DNA of 64,000 nt from contig NC_081335.1 in NCBI RefSeq assembly GCF_022539665.2, forward strand, positions 4,402,001-4,466,000, given 5' to 3'. This DNA is from Daphnia carinata (lineage: Eukaryota; Arthropoda; Branchiopoda; Diplostraca; Daphniidae). Every line of letters starts with the position of its first letter. Position 1 is the first letter of the stretch. Below are positions 12,004-22,523 of this stretch, one piece after another. Below the pieces are notes generated by a model, which made no database searches, was not told the DNA's origin, and saw only the letters and a program-made list of their open reading frames with translations. Both the position numbers and the translations under genes were made by a program.

Positions 12004-13170
12004 TTAGTCAAGAAAAAAAGGTTGAGTTGTTGAACAATATCCATAGTGGCAAGCTTGGCAACGAGTCGAATCGTGAGGAACAAACGAAGGTGTTCCGGAA
12101 TTGCGGAAAAATCGGTCGCTAGGAGAGAGTTTTGGTAAATCTGCTCCGCCATAGTAAGACACGATCACTTGGCCTGCAAGGAATCTAATGGCATTTTCAA
12201 TTTCCTCAGGATACCACAGTGGAGTCAGAAATTCAAACTGTAACGATGAACAAAACAAAAGGTGAATTAATAATCATTCAACGTTCGGAGTATCAGAAGG
12301 AGTTACCTCATTGATGGAATCAGCGTTGGAGCAGAAACTGCATTGTTGTCCGAACAATTTGAATAAAGCTTCCGACACGATTTGTTCACCTTGCCGTCGA
12401 ACGCGGAACCAAAAAACGACTCGTCCCTTCATTGACGTCCAACCGCGTTTGCACTAATAAGACAATTGTTATTAATAAAATTACGACGGCTTAAAAGAGA
12501 GTAGTTAAGGAAGAGAGAACAAGTCAGTTTTACCTGACATTGGAATCGAACTTTAGCGAAGTAAGTTGCAGAATGCCATGGCCATTCAATAGACAATGGA
12601 GGGAGTTCTGTGGGCTCCAATGTCCAGAGATGTCCATGGGATGCCAAGAAAGGATGGAAAAACCAACGAAAGGCGCTCTGCCAGAATGCCTCCAATCCAC
12701 TAAGATAGAAAATCAAAATTAGAAAGATTCAAGACGGTTGGTTAATTAAAAAAAAAACATACTAGGGCATCGGATTCCATCCAGGAAGAGGTATAAGCGC
12801 AACTGATGGAGGAGGCAGCGACCATTTGATAAGGCGACGCTTAGATGGGATTGGAGCGTGCTGGTTAGTATCATCCTGGACATCTTTGATGGACAGATAT
12901 TCGTGTCTTACGAGGTGAACTGGAACAAGCTCCACATTGATCAACGGAAGAATGACACCGACGTTGATAAACTGGGTACACAGTTGCTGCTCGCTGAAAA
13001 TTTGCAAAGAGTCCATCGAGATGCCACTGTCGGAAGAATGTCCGTATTCGGAGTCTGTAAGGGAGAATTATGTGTTAACGATAAAGGATCAACCGATAAA
13101 GAGCATAAATGCTAAACAAAAAGATCAGCAAGTTACCTGAGCAGACGCTTGAATAATCTTGGGAAGACAT
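12004..13170 (-). CDS. Receptor-transporting-protein-like 3CxxC zinc protein
   Basis: Five exons (13170-13137, 13054-12763, 12699-12534, 12453-12307, 12237-12004) join in consistent phase to give 290 residues ending PFFLD. The N-terminal 110 residues are acidic and Ser-rich with no domain I know. From about residue 120 the pattern is that of the zf-3CxxC domain of RTP proteins: a WHSATYFAKVRFQC start, then CKRGWTSMKGRVVFWF, then FGQQCSFCS, a WYPEEIENAIRFL helix and a late CQACHYGYC. Vertebrate RTPs help odorant and other receptors reach the cell surface, and related domains occur in ZAR1-type RNA-binding proteins. I see no C-terminal membrane anchor, unlike vertebrate RTP1-4. The first cysteine pair reads C-Q-C rather than C-x-x-C across the exon 3/4 junction. 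The family call is firm; the cellular role is not known. Confidence 0.78.
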
Positions 13171-14805
13171 GTTGAACAAAATGAGGTACTATTGGATAGA
13201 TTCGAATTCGAAATGAATGTGGCTGTAAGACAGAAGGAACTGAATGATTTCCGATGGCTGACCCATTGCTTATATATCGGAAGATGTCACCTAGACAAGC
13301 CAATAGGAACGTATCGGTGTACATCAAATGCAGGCCGTTTCTTCTTCAAGTTCCGTGCCCTGTGTCTTGCAGACATCTTATTATCTCCGGTGAGGAACCG
13401 CAAACAAGGAGGCGCGCGTTACAACACAAGCGATCCTTGGACGAGACCCTTGGGAATTCGACAAGCGAGGAAGTGATCCAACTCTGGTACATCTTCCGAC
13501 GAGGCTACTTCCTACCTGTGTCCCTTTGATCCGAGCGGAGTGGGCAGGGACACGGAACAAACTGAGATGGGGCCGACCGGTGGGGTTCGGCATTTTCAAT
13601 TGAAATGTTCCCTGTTTGAATGTTCTTACAAGAACTGTGGTTACTATGTGGAAGTCAATAATGACTTTTCTATGACATGCTGAAATGGTCCGCAAACTAA
13701 CCTTACTGCTGATATTTACTTTATCAGTTGTCAATCAATGAAAAGAATTTACTCCTGAAGAATGCTGCTGATATCGTTACTTCATATTGATGGTAATGCT
13801 CCAGGACGTTAACTATACGATTTCTCTCATCTTTGATCCCAGCATGCATCAATTCAAGTGTCGAAGACATGTTTGTCAAACACAATCATGTTTCTGTAAG
13901 GTTGTAGCCTGATTTTCTCTCCGCTAATCGAATTATGCATAACAATATGTGGGACTGAGATTTAAATTACGTGCTGTAAATGGACATTAAAATGAACTAG
14001 TTTCCTCCCAAAACGCGGCTTCATTTTAGGAAGAATGTGGGCGTGAATCTACGTGACTGTTCTCTATGGCCATCATTCGTTCAACGGAAAAGGCAAGGAG
14101 ACACCCAAGGTAATTTCCAACTCAAAATCCCACACCCTTCGATAACCATAGGCGAATTAAAATTTCTTTGTTTATAGAATGCAATGTAGGTTTGATTACG
14201 ATAATCAGTGATGTACGCTGTGTGATTATGTAGTCGTTCAATCGCATAGAAACTAGGAAAGCAAAGCAAATAGAAAAACATTTTTTCGGCACCCAAAAGC
14301 TAAGTATCTATTATCCTATCTGTATATTGTCAAAGGAACTATTAGCAGTTAAGAAAAGAAAATTGGATCGGAGAATATGGCAGAAAACCAAAAGCTTTTA
14401 CTATTGCTGGATAACTATGTATTCATTATTCAATCCTTATTATAGCATAAACGCATATGAGCTGCAACAAACAGGGCGGCTTGGCTTTTGCGCATAATAG
14501 ACGATTGATAGAAAAGCAAGTATGCAAAGAAATAAATGTTACGCTGTTATGTGAGTGATTGTGAATCTATAGATTTCTTACAAGGTGACATTGATTACGT
14601 ATCCTTAATCTGTGTCTAGAAAACAGGAACCACACCCATCAGGACGAATGCTTTGGCATATGGTCAGCTATCGGCAACCTTGAAGTCCAAAATCAAGGTG
14701 AACGTTTCAAGTATGCACTAACCTGAAGCAAGAAGAACAAGCCTTTGTAACGGATGACGGAAATTCTCTGCTATCAACAACCGAGTTTCTCCTCCCACAT
14801 GGAAC
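13171..14805. other. Intergenic, no gene recognised
   Basis: I see no supported gene. The open frames at 13159-13529 (+), 13381-13734 (-) and 14081-14296 (-) have no domain, splice context or repeat pattern. The right end is the upstream region of the first structural-protein gene. A TCAAGGTGAACG word near 14693-14704 resembles the TCAAGGT element seen before the tandem genes. Confidence 0.55.
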
Positions 14806-14813
14806 TATAAAAG
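14806..14813 (+). promoter_or_regulatory. TATA box of inverted-pair copy 1
   Basis: TATAAAAG lies 84-91 bp upstream of the ATG at 14897. The same element and leader (agctgtgttgttggtcgatc) occur in mirror image at 17063-17070 before copy 2. Confidence 0.8.
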
Positions 14814-14896
14814 AGCTGTGTTGTTGGTCGATCAAATCACCAGTTCTCTCAGTTTGAGAAAGCAGCTTCTTCTCTTCTACAAAAAAACAAATCAAC

Positions 14897-15299
14897 ATGA
14901 AGTGCCTGGTATGTATACACTTCCCCCCGTTAAGACAACAATCCATTTACCTTGTCATGGAGGAATCGTCATTCAAATTTGTTTTCTTTGTTTTATTCAT
15001 TTTTCATTAGATGATCTTGGCTGTTTTGGTTGCTGCCGTCGCTGCTGCACCCCAGTACTTGCCTTATGGGTACTCTTCCCTTGGCTACGCTGGTCTTCCC
15101 TACGCCGCTGCTCCTGGCTTTGCTTACAACTACGCCACAGCCCCCGCCGCCTACCCTGTCGCTGCTCCAGTTCCTTACGCCGCCGCTGCTCCAGTTGCCT
15201 ACCTACGCCGCTCCTGCTCCCATCGCCTATCAGACCGGTGCCAAAGTTGTGGCCAAATACGAGCCCGTCGAACAACACGGATATCAAATCGCTTATTAA
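14897..15299 (+). pseudogene. Ala/Pro/Tyr-rich secreted protein, frameshifted copy 1
   Basis: Exon 1 (14897-14908, MKCL) has a gtatgt donor; exon 2 starts at 15011. The product starts with a signal peptide (MILAVLVAAVAAAPQ) followed by tyrosine-rich AAPV/YAAP-type sequence typical of low-complexity cuticular proteins. Compared with copy 2, exon 2 carries an extra CTAC near 15197-15204 (gcctacctacgcc against gcctacgcc). This shifts the frame, so the conserved tail TGAKVVAKYEPVEQHGYQIAY (coding to 15299) is replaced by a basic, Cys-containing tail ending at 15352. The tail remains intact in the alternative frame. It is either a young pseudogene, a gene with a new C-terminus, or an assembly error. 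Promoter and splice sites look functional. Confidence 0.7.
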
Positions 15300-16490
15300 A
15301 CGACGTACCATACCTGAACGGGAGCATTAAATCATCTGTTTCTATCCGATAATTCGATGAATTCACCATTGGGAAACGCGGGCATCCATCTGTTCATTTA
15401 AAAAACGCAATAAAATTTATTGAAACGATTTTTTATGATTCACGTGATCCTTGACTTTAAGCAAAATAGCTTTGGCTGTTAAAAGCGTAACCCTTGACAG
15501 GTATTAAAAAAGGGTAATTTCTAGCTGAAAAAGATTTTGGTAAACAAAAATAACGATGATACAGAAATGCCATTCTTTCTGCCTGCCAATTTCAGTAGCA
15601 AACCTAAAAGCTATTTTTAGTGTTACAGAACAAAACACTGTCGACAGTCACAGAGAATGGAAAATGCCAAAAATTCATACTACGCAATGGTCGGTACATT
15701 TGTGTCTAGAAGCTGTACCGATAACAATTCATCAAACAATTGGTAAATGGATAAGCAAAACATCAGTACAGAGGTCGTATTTGAATCTGTGCAACCCTTG
15801 ATTTCTCATACAATGCATTTTTCATAAGAATTTGTGGTCAGTCCTCGTCTATTTCATTAGTTTTTTTCTTTTGAAGTGAACTGACCTTCTACAATGGATT
15901 GCAGATTGAAATAAGACCCTGTAAGCAGCAAGCGACTTTGCTTTCCTATTTGCTCAGAACTCAATCAATCTAGGTGGCTATCGTGTTACGAAATATCAAC
16001 AACAACGATGCCGGGTACATCGCAAGGAGTGGACATCATTCTAGACACCAGTATAAGGAAACAAAACTAATGACGTAAACAAAGGCCAAATCAAAGATGC
16101 GAAAGAATAGTCAGGTAAGAACTCAGACACACACACACAGACAGGAGATACCTGAAATATAAAAAAATTCTTTGCAATCCAAGAACATTATTTTTCTTTA
16201 GAAGTCACTGCCCAAACGCCATTCGGTATTTGTCGTGATGTACATACAAGGAGCGGAAAAATTCCCCAACACCGGAGTCCAATGGTATTGGCACTCCAAG
16301 AATAGCGTCGATTCACAGGAGAATGATTGCGAGTGAAAATTATTCTCCCAATTTTAATATTCCAGCATCACCCGCATCGCCATCCGCCTTTAACGTCATC
16401 TCTATGTAAAACTACGTACACATCCATCCGAATGAAAACAAATACACTGAAATGTAGTCTTTAAAAAAATCTTTATTTCGTCTTTTAAGT
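15300..16490. other. Spacer between inverted duplicates
   Basis: No gene is seen. This holds the 3' UTR of copy 1 (polyA signal aataaaa near 15410) and, in mirror, that of copy 2, with an ACAC microsatellite near 16129-16141. The open frame at 15556-15801 (+) has no features of a real protein. Confidence 0.55.
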
Positions 16491-16583
16491 GGCCAGATGG
16501 ACGCCCCTTATTGCCGACAGAAAGGATGTTGAATTCGTCGGCTTTAGATAATCTGTTGTTCACGTTCAGGTATGGTACGTTAT

Positions 16584-16982
16584 TTAATAAGCGATTTGAT
16601 ATCCGTGTTGTTCGACAGGCTCGTATTTGGCCACAACTTTGGCACCGGTCTGGTAGGCGATGGGAGCAGGAGCGGCGTAGGCAACTGGAGCAGGAGCGGC
16701 GTAGGCAACTGGAGCAGCGACAGGGTAGGCGGCGGGGCCTGTGACGTAGTTGTAAGCAAAGCCAGGAGCAGCGGCGTAGGGAAGACCAGCGTAGCCATAG
16801 GAAGAGTAGCCATAAGGCAAGTACTGGGGTGCAGCAGCAACGGCAGCAACCAAAACAGCCAAGATCATCTAATGAAAAATGAATAAAACAAAGAAACACA
16901 TTTGAATGACGATTTCCTCCATGACAAGGTAAATGGATTGTTGTCTTAACGGGGGGAAGTGTATACATACCAGGCACTTCAT
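16584..16982 (-). CDS. Ala/Pro/Tyr-rich secreted structural protein, copy 2
   Basis: Two exons (16982-16971, MKCL; 16868-16584) encode 98 residues. A signal peptide (MKCLMILAVLVAAVAAAPQ) is followed by YLPYGYSSYGYAGLPYAAAP, then three YAAPAP-like repeats and the tail IAYQTGAKVVAKYEPVEQHG. Composition and length fit low-complexity cuticular or other secreted structural proteins of arthropods, probably exported by epithelium; the specific structure built is not knowable from sequence. It is a near-identical inverted duplicate of the 14897 gene over promoter, leader, intron and coding sequence, and it keeps the frame that copy 1 has lost. This copy shows the intact tail used here to interpret the tandem genes. 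Confidence 0.85.
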
Positions 16983-17062
16983 GTTGATTTGTTTTTGTAG
17001 AAGAGGAGAAGCTACTTTCTCAAACTGGGAGAACTGGTGATTTGATCGACCAACAACACAGC

Positions 17063-17070
17063 TCTTTTAT
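17063..17070 (-). promoter_or_regulatory. TATA box of inverted-pair copy 2
   Basis: TATAAAAG on the minus strand lies 81-88 bp before the ATG at 16982, the mirror image of the element at 14806. Confidence 0.8.
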
Positions 17071-18097
17071 AGTTCCATGTGGGAGGAGTACGATGGTTGA
17101 GATGCTGGCAGTGAAAAAAAAAGAAGCTTCCGCGATCCACCGCAAAAGCTAGTTCTTCTTGCTCGCGGCTTTATTTGAACACGTATGAAACAATTCACCT
17201 TAAAATTCGTTTTTTTTTTCAAGGTTGTCTTTGTTCACCAACCTTAGTCGGGATTATGCATCTTTATACTGATGGGTGTGGTTCGCTTTATTTTGTGAAA
17301 CTGCACGTCGTAGACACACCCGTTTCAATGCCACGTATTTTTTTATGCTGTCGAGCGAGAACGTGATTCACTCGCAACTATGAAAATAATGTTTGTTCTT
17401 TTAAACATGTCAGCACCACGTACCCCAAACATTATGCAATATATCTTTAAAACACTCAATTGTTCATTTGCGAATGGCTCCAAGTTCCTATACTCTCTTA
17501 ACTAGCACATTAGAAAATTGAGGTGAAGGAGTGGGGTGTCGTTCAGGATGGCCTTCAGTTTAACGCACTTGTGGCCAGCCAGGAAAGACTGGCTTGTCCA
17601 GTTCAACTTTAAATAATACACAGCAAGTAAAAACGCCTTGGCTTGAGGCGTCTCACGTGTTACCTTGCATTTCACAGTGGAAGGGTTGATAATATTTCAA
17701 TGCTTTTGTCAAATTCATTTCATGCTTCGCAGATTGCCTATCCTATTACAGAGTCGCTTTAACATAGTAAATTCATTCTGTTCTGTGATGCTCAAAATCC
17801 TTTTGGCTGTCTTGTTCGATTAAAACAACTATCACCTTAAAAATTGTATCGGCCAGAAAAATGAAAACTAGTGGAACAAATTCAAATGTCAAGAACCTTT
17901 CAAATTTATGTCGTACATAAAACGCGTTCTCTCTTCTGTGTCAATGGCATTAACTCCCGACGTTTCAAGGTATTTCCTGTTGCTGGGCTGAAGGGATGCC
18001 GTGCAAGGGCGTGGCACCCTCTATACAAGCCATCCAGTACCACGCAAGGGATTACAAAGAGATAGTACAAACAAACACCGGCACGCAGTGTTTGGTG
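17071..18097. other. Intergenic, no gene recognised
   Basis: This is the upstream region of copy 2 and the spacer to the decayed copy. A tttcaaggttg word at about 17217 is on the plus strand and therefore does not point at copy 2. No coding sequence is supported. Confidence 0.5.
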
Positions 18098-18522
18098 TAT
18101 AAAAACCCAACGCTGAGAATATCAGACAGCCACACATCCAGCAATCGCGTTAGCAACATCAGCTCATTTGAAGACAAACGTCCGCAATGAAATTCTTAGT
18201 TCAAACATTTAAATCAGGATTCATTTCTTATCTACTTCATTAACTATGTAGAACATATTTTGATTTCAGGTAATCCCAGTCACTTTAGTAGCTACCGCTC
18301 CTAGTCCCTTACGCCGCTGTGTCCTACTCCGCGGCGCTCACCAATGTCAACCCTTCCGTTATGAAACCCACTGCTGTTCCGCCTCCTTATTCCGGATTAT
18401 CCTTTTCCTATGCTCCTAACCCCCATCACATAAGTATGCCCGATCTCTAGTCAGGCTGGAGCCAAAGTTGCTGTAAAGTACGAACCCGTTCGAGCAACAC
18501 GGATATCAAACTCGCATATTAA
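18098..18522 (+). pseudogene. Decayed structural-protein gene with old tail
   Basis: A TATAAAAAC box (18098-18106) stands before ATGAAATTCTTA at 18187, the same first exon as the tandem genes but with the donor lost (TTAGTT). An acceptor (tttcag, ending 18269) is followed by sequence resembling an exon 2 that has lost its frame. Near 18447-18522 the tail of the inverted pair is recognisable at DNA level (CAGGCTGGAGCCAAAG, then GAGCAACACGGATATCAAA) with single-base insertions. It therefore combines the MKFL-type start of the tandem genes with the long C-terminal tail, and it keeps CAG where the tandem genes have TAG. I read it as a relic of the intermediate form. Confidence 0.75.
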
Positions 18523-19426
18523 AACCTTTGGAAGTAATGGCTGCTTTAAAAGAATTACGATGAAGATCGCGCGCGTATGAAATGTAGAAACGGGTTTTAG
18601 GATCTTGTAATTACCTAGTCGCCAATGCGTTTTTGTTTCTTCTCTTTGTAAATTTTGTCCTTCAGCTTTTGAAAATAAAAAGTCAAACGACAACAACCGA
18701 ATTCAAGTGTTTTACGTGTGTCATAAACGCAGCCGTACATTTCACAACGAAAAACGCACATCATTTTATAAATCAGTCACACTATATCCAAAGGTCTGTT
18801 CTTATGCTGCAAATCATTAGACTATTCAACTTGGATTGCAACCGTTGCAATGGGACTGTGCGGCGCTTTGATAGGTCTATTAGAGCCAAAACTCTTCCAT
18901 GTTTATTAGTTGGCTAACTGACAAAATAAGACTAACGTAGCAGATAGATCAAAATAAGGTGGCCCGCTTTGTTGGAGGGATGTGCATTGAAATCCTGTTA
19001 TTCTACTCACTTGCAACAGCGGTAAATTAGAGCCTTAATGTGGAATAATAAACAAGTAATTCAAAAGCCACGGCACGTTTTGGATATTGCGAAAGCGATA
19101 GGCGTTTAATTTCGCAATCAACTCAAGTTGTTGACAGGTAATACATCGCCTTTGATAAATCAATCGTTGTTTTACGGATAGCTCCAGCACGTTTTTTTTC
19201 CGCCATAATTTTGACAGAATACAAATGTTTCCTTGTAAACAAAACATTTAAAACAATCAATTCATCGACGACATATATAGCCGTATACGTTTATCAAGCA
19301 TCGCTCTTTCGCCATGCGTTCGCACCTTCATTATGTCCGGCGGTAATAGTTTTAACTTCTGTTACATAATAAACCAAATCCGGCTTTATTATAATTAACT
19401 TGTAGATAGCCGAATATCTGGCCATG
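18523..19426. other. Intergenic, no gene recognised
   Basis: Spacer between the decayed copy and the first tandem gene. It contains a polyA-signal-like aaaataaaaagt near 18672. No supported coding sequence. Confidence 0.5.
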
Positions 19427-19694
19427 ACGCGGGGATTTCTGTGAGGGGCGTTCCAATACCAGCTACCTGTTCAACAGTATATTGTTGGCGGAATGCAAAT
19501 GCGACTTGTCCTAACTTTGATGACAATGAAATTATTGTCGTTGTTTCAAGGTACTGCCTTTGCGAGCAAACGCGATAGTTTAAACGGGCGAGGCTCTTTG
19601 AGTTACACTATGCAAAGCATAATAATATGGCGAAGTGTATGGAGATGTTCGATACAGAGACCGACTAACACGCGGTGGATTTTTCGTATAAAAC
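19427..19694 (+). promoter_or_regulatory. Upstream module of tandem gene 1
   Basis: In order: ACGCGGGGATTTCT at 19427-19440; a gcaaatgcgacttgtcc block; TCAAGGT at 19546-19552, 228 bp before the ATG; TATAAAAC at 19687-19694. The same order recurs before tandem genes 3, 4, 6 and 7, and without the first motif before 2 and 5. Confidence 0.75.
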
Positions 19695-19773
19695 GAGCCG
19701 ACTTAAGTGCAACACAATCACACAATCATCAACTCTCTTTGCAGTTGCATTTCACTTCAAATCTTGGATCAAA

Positions 19774-20059
19774 ATGAAATTCTTGGTAAGCATTTAACAT
19801 TGTCTTTTACTGAACACTCTTTAACTGTTCCATTCTTTGATGACAGGCTGTTCTAGTTGCCTTGGCTGCAGTCTTTGCCTGCGTGATGGCTCAAGGATAC
19901 GGTAACAACGGAAATTGGGGTTCTTCATCGTACGGTGATCAGGCTGCACCTCCTCCGAGCTCATACGGAGCTCCTGCTCCTGCTCCCAGCCCATACGCAC
20001 CGCCTGCCCCTGCTCCCAGCCCATACGCACCCCCTGCCCCTGCTGCAGGCTGGTACTAG
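19774..20059 (+). CDS. Tandem Pro/Ala/Tyr-rich secreted protein 1
   Basis: Exon 1 (19774-19785) encodes MKFL; exon 2 (19847-20059) encodes the rest, 74 residues in all. The signal peptide is MKFLAVLVALAAVFACVMAQ. The mature part is GYGNNGNWGSSSYGDQ, then PSSYGAPAPAPSPYAPPAPA repeats, ending GWY. Such low-complexity PAPSPY/YGAP proteins are typical of arthropod cuticle or other secreted coatings; function beyond that is inference. Directly after the TAG the DNA reads ATCTGTGCCGAAGTACGAAA, which in the +1 frame still encodes SVPKYENFNQRKPNRLLDPF up to 20159. This is the decayed former tail. The gene shares its 3' flank type with tandem genes 4 and 7. Confidence 0.88.
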
Positions 20060-20945
20060 ATCTGTGCCGAAGTACGAAAACTTCAACCAACGCAAGCCGA
20101 ATCGTCTTTTGGATCCATTTGACGCCATGGTTTCTGGAAAAGAGTGGTACGGTGCGTAAAGCATTGTATATCTTTAAGGTGGTGACAATTTTGGGAGCTC
20201 TTCCTCTTCAAGTGTTGTTGTTACTATATTGTACAAATTCAGCCTTGTTTTATTAATTCTGAGAACATGATTGGCTTGACATTTCAAATAAAACGAAACA
20301 AAACAAACAAGCTGTAGACGCTTCTGCGCACGATTTTTCACATTCACGCACGTTCCGAGATTAATAAGAGACACTTCACGCTAACACAACACATATGTTC
20401 CAGTTTGCAGGCAGCTAACAAAATGATTTAGTCATTAGCTGAGAAATTTCTCTTTTATTCAACTATGTGTTTATGATATAAAATCTAAAAAACTTCAGCA
20501 TAGAGTTTTTTTTTCGATTGATTCGCCTGTCGTGCAACAAACCAACATAGCTTTGCGAACCTTGGGACACGTTCCGACATTCCAGTTTTTAATAAACCAA
20601 TAAATATACAGTCAAAGACATGTGCATCTTATATCTGCAAAGACTTTCCGTCAACTACTGTTCAATTTTTTTAAATAGATTACAGCAAGCCCTTCCCTGC
20701 TGGCATGGACTTGCGATGATCACATTGGATTGCTACTTGACATTGAGCTGTCACCAGTTTTTGCCAAAATGATTTCATCAAACATCAGCTTGATGTAAAC
20801 TCCTTTTAATGTTAAACACGAACCATAATCTTTTGAACCGAACGCGATACCTGTCGCAGTACATGAAAACACTGCCAAAATTTCCCATTAGAATGTCAAC
20901 AAACTAAACCAGAACCTGCCAACTTTGCTGCAAAATGCAAATGTG
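20060..20945. other. Spacer with 3' UTR of tandem gene 1
   Basis: It holds the relic tail to 20159 and a polyA signal (aataaaac near 20287). The block gttccgacattccagtt near 20570-20586 also occurs before tandem gene 5 (near 25000-25020), which marks a duplicated unit. No gene seen. Confidence 0.6.
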
Positions 20946-21130
20946 ACCTTCATTCATTTTTGTCTGTCAATGAAATGCCCACAGATTTTCAAGGTACTAC
21001 TGGTATGAGCAGACGGAATAGGAGAAAATGGGCGCATGTTTATTTAATGAAAGCAAAACCAAATTAGGGGTGGAATTACTCAATGAGCATTAAGCATTCA
21101 TCAAGCACAGTTGATGTTAGCCTATAAAAC
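20946..21130 (+). promoter_or_regulatory. Upstream module of tandem gene 2
   Basis: TGACCTTCATTC near 20944-20955, TCAAGGT at 20989-20995 (222 bp before the ATG), followed by actactggtatgagcagacg and TATAAAAC at 21123-21130. The GCGGGGAATTTT motif seen before genes 3, 4, 6 and 7 was not found. Confidence 0.72.
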
Positions 21131-21210
21131 GAGACGAATAAAGTGTAAAACAATCACACATTCACCAACTCTCTTTGCAGTTGCAACTCACTTTCAAATC
21201 TTAATTCAAA

Positions 21211-21644
21211 ATGCAATTGTTGGTAAGCTGGTAACTCATACTTTGTTTTCCCCAGTGTTTTTTTTTTTTTTGGCTAATTTAATTCTTTGATTGTAGGCTA
21301 TTCTAGTTGCTTTTGTAGCAGTCTTCGCTAGTGTGATGGCACACTCAGATGACAACTGGGGTTCTTCGTCGCGCGGTTCGCCGCCAGGACCTGCTCCGGT
21401 AAATCCGACTGGTAGTAGCCCATCACCGTATGGAGCTCCTGCACCCAGCCCATACGGAGCTCCTGCTCCCATGCACCCGGCGCATACGGAGCCCCTGCTC
21501 CCAGGGCATACGAAGACTATGCTCCCAGCGCATACGAAGCCCCCGCTCCCAGCCCATACAGAGCTGCTGCCCGAGGAGGGTATTAGACTGGTGGAAAATT
21601 ATTGCCAAGCAGTAGCCAGTCGATCAACATGGATAAGAAAATGA
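21211..21644 (+). CDS. Tandem secreted protein 2, frameshifted C-terminus
   Basis: Exon 1 (21211-21222, MQLL) and exon 2 from 21297 give a signal peptide (AILVAFVAVFASVMA) and PSPYGAPAP repeats. From about 21470 the frame changes: the annotated frame continues as HPAHTEPLLPGHTKTM and ends at 21644. The family-like sequence (APGAYGAPAPRAYEDY, ending RGGY then TAG at 21584-21586) is open in the frame one base off. This is consistent with a single-base loss near 21465-21485. The resulting His/Leu-rich tail is unlike any sibling, so the gene is either damaged, recently altered, or hit by a sequencing error. DNA after 21586 (actggtggaaaattatt) still aligns to the tail of copy 2. Confidence 0.75.
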
Positions 21645-21832
21645 GGAATGCCATTAAAATCAACATCAATTTGCTTTATTGCTTTAATCCGTTGTACATT
21701 TGTTGATTGTAAATTTCGAATAAACCTGAATGAAAGAAACGAATTGTTTCTAAAAGTATTATGTCCTTACGGTTACACCATAAGCTGGCTTTGAAAACCT
21801 GTTATAAAAGAGAGTAGCTCAATCTACCAGCG

Positions 21833-22041
21833 TCTTGGATTTTGGCAAATCAAATCCAATTCAAATCATTTGCGAATGTGGATTGAGTTGGATTGAATTG
21901 GATTGGATTGGTTAGGTTAGCTTAGGTTACTCGAGGACTCTTGGTGTCTTGAATGATTCAAAAATCCAATCCAAATACGCAAATAATTAGATTTGATTTG
22001 GATTGGATTTCTTTGCGGATTTGATTGCCAAAATCCAATAC
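21833..22041. repeat. Short foldback element with TTAGG-like core
   Basis: The left arm ttggattttggcaaatcaaa (from about 21836) and the right arm ending gattgccaaaatccaa (to about 22038) are reverse complements with one base difference. Further inner pairing comes from many GGATTGGATT units. The interior has ggttaggttagcttaggtta (about 21910-21929), which resembles the arthropod telomere repeat TTAGG. The form fits a small foldback or MITE-like insertion between tandem genes 2 and 3; no target-site duplication was confirmed. Confidence 0.6.
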
Positions 22042-22173
22042 CCTGCAATCTAGACTGAGTTATCAGATCGTTTAGTAATGCGATGACAATGACAGTAATG
22101 GGTGACAATAATGTAAATAAATTTCGTTGATCTAATGTTAGTTAATTTTTTAATTAAAAATAACCCGTCCACG

Positions 22174-22443
22174 ACGCGGGGAATTTTATTCACGATATTT
22201 TCTATGCTGATAAGCTATCGACTGTTGTAAAGCTGTTGTTTGCAAAATACAAAAATATAGCCTTCCCTAAATAGGATGACAATGAAATCTAATTGCGGCG
22301 TTTCAAGGTTCTATTGGCGTTAGCCGAACAAATAGGGTAAATGGGTGCGGTTCATTTAGCTGGTACTGTGCAAAACATTGCTTCGTGTAGAATTAATCTA
22401 TTGATCGTAAAGTCATACGCAGTTGGGTTTTTCGCTATAAAAA
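22174..22443 (+). promoter_or_regulatory. Upstream module of tandem gene 3
   Basis: ACGCGGGGAATTTTA begins at 22174, a gatgacaatgaaat block follows, then TCAAGGT at 22303-22309 (221 bp before the ATG), then tctattggcgttag and TATAAAAAG from 22436. Confidence 0.75.
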
Positions 22444-22523
22444 GAGAGGACTCAAGTGTAAGAAAGTCAGACAAACACCGACTGTCTTTGCAGTTCCATT
22501 CCACTTCACATCTCCGCTCAAAA

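Noticed and set aside
14997-15311. Minus-strand open frame of 104 residues, Arg/Gln-rich, over copy 1
   Set aside because: It is the antisense shadow of the repeat-rich coding exon; equivalent shadows occur over every gene of the cluster.
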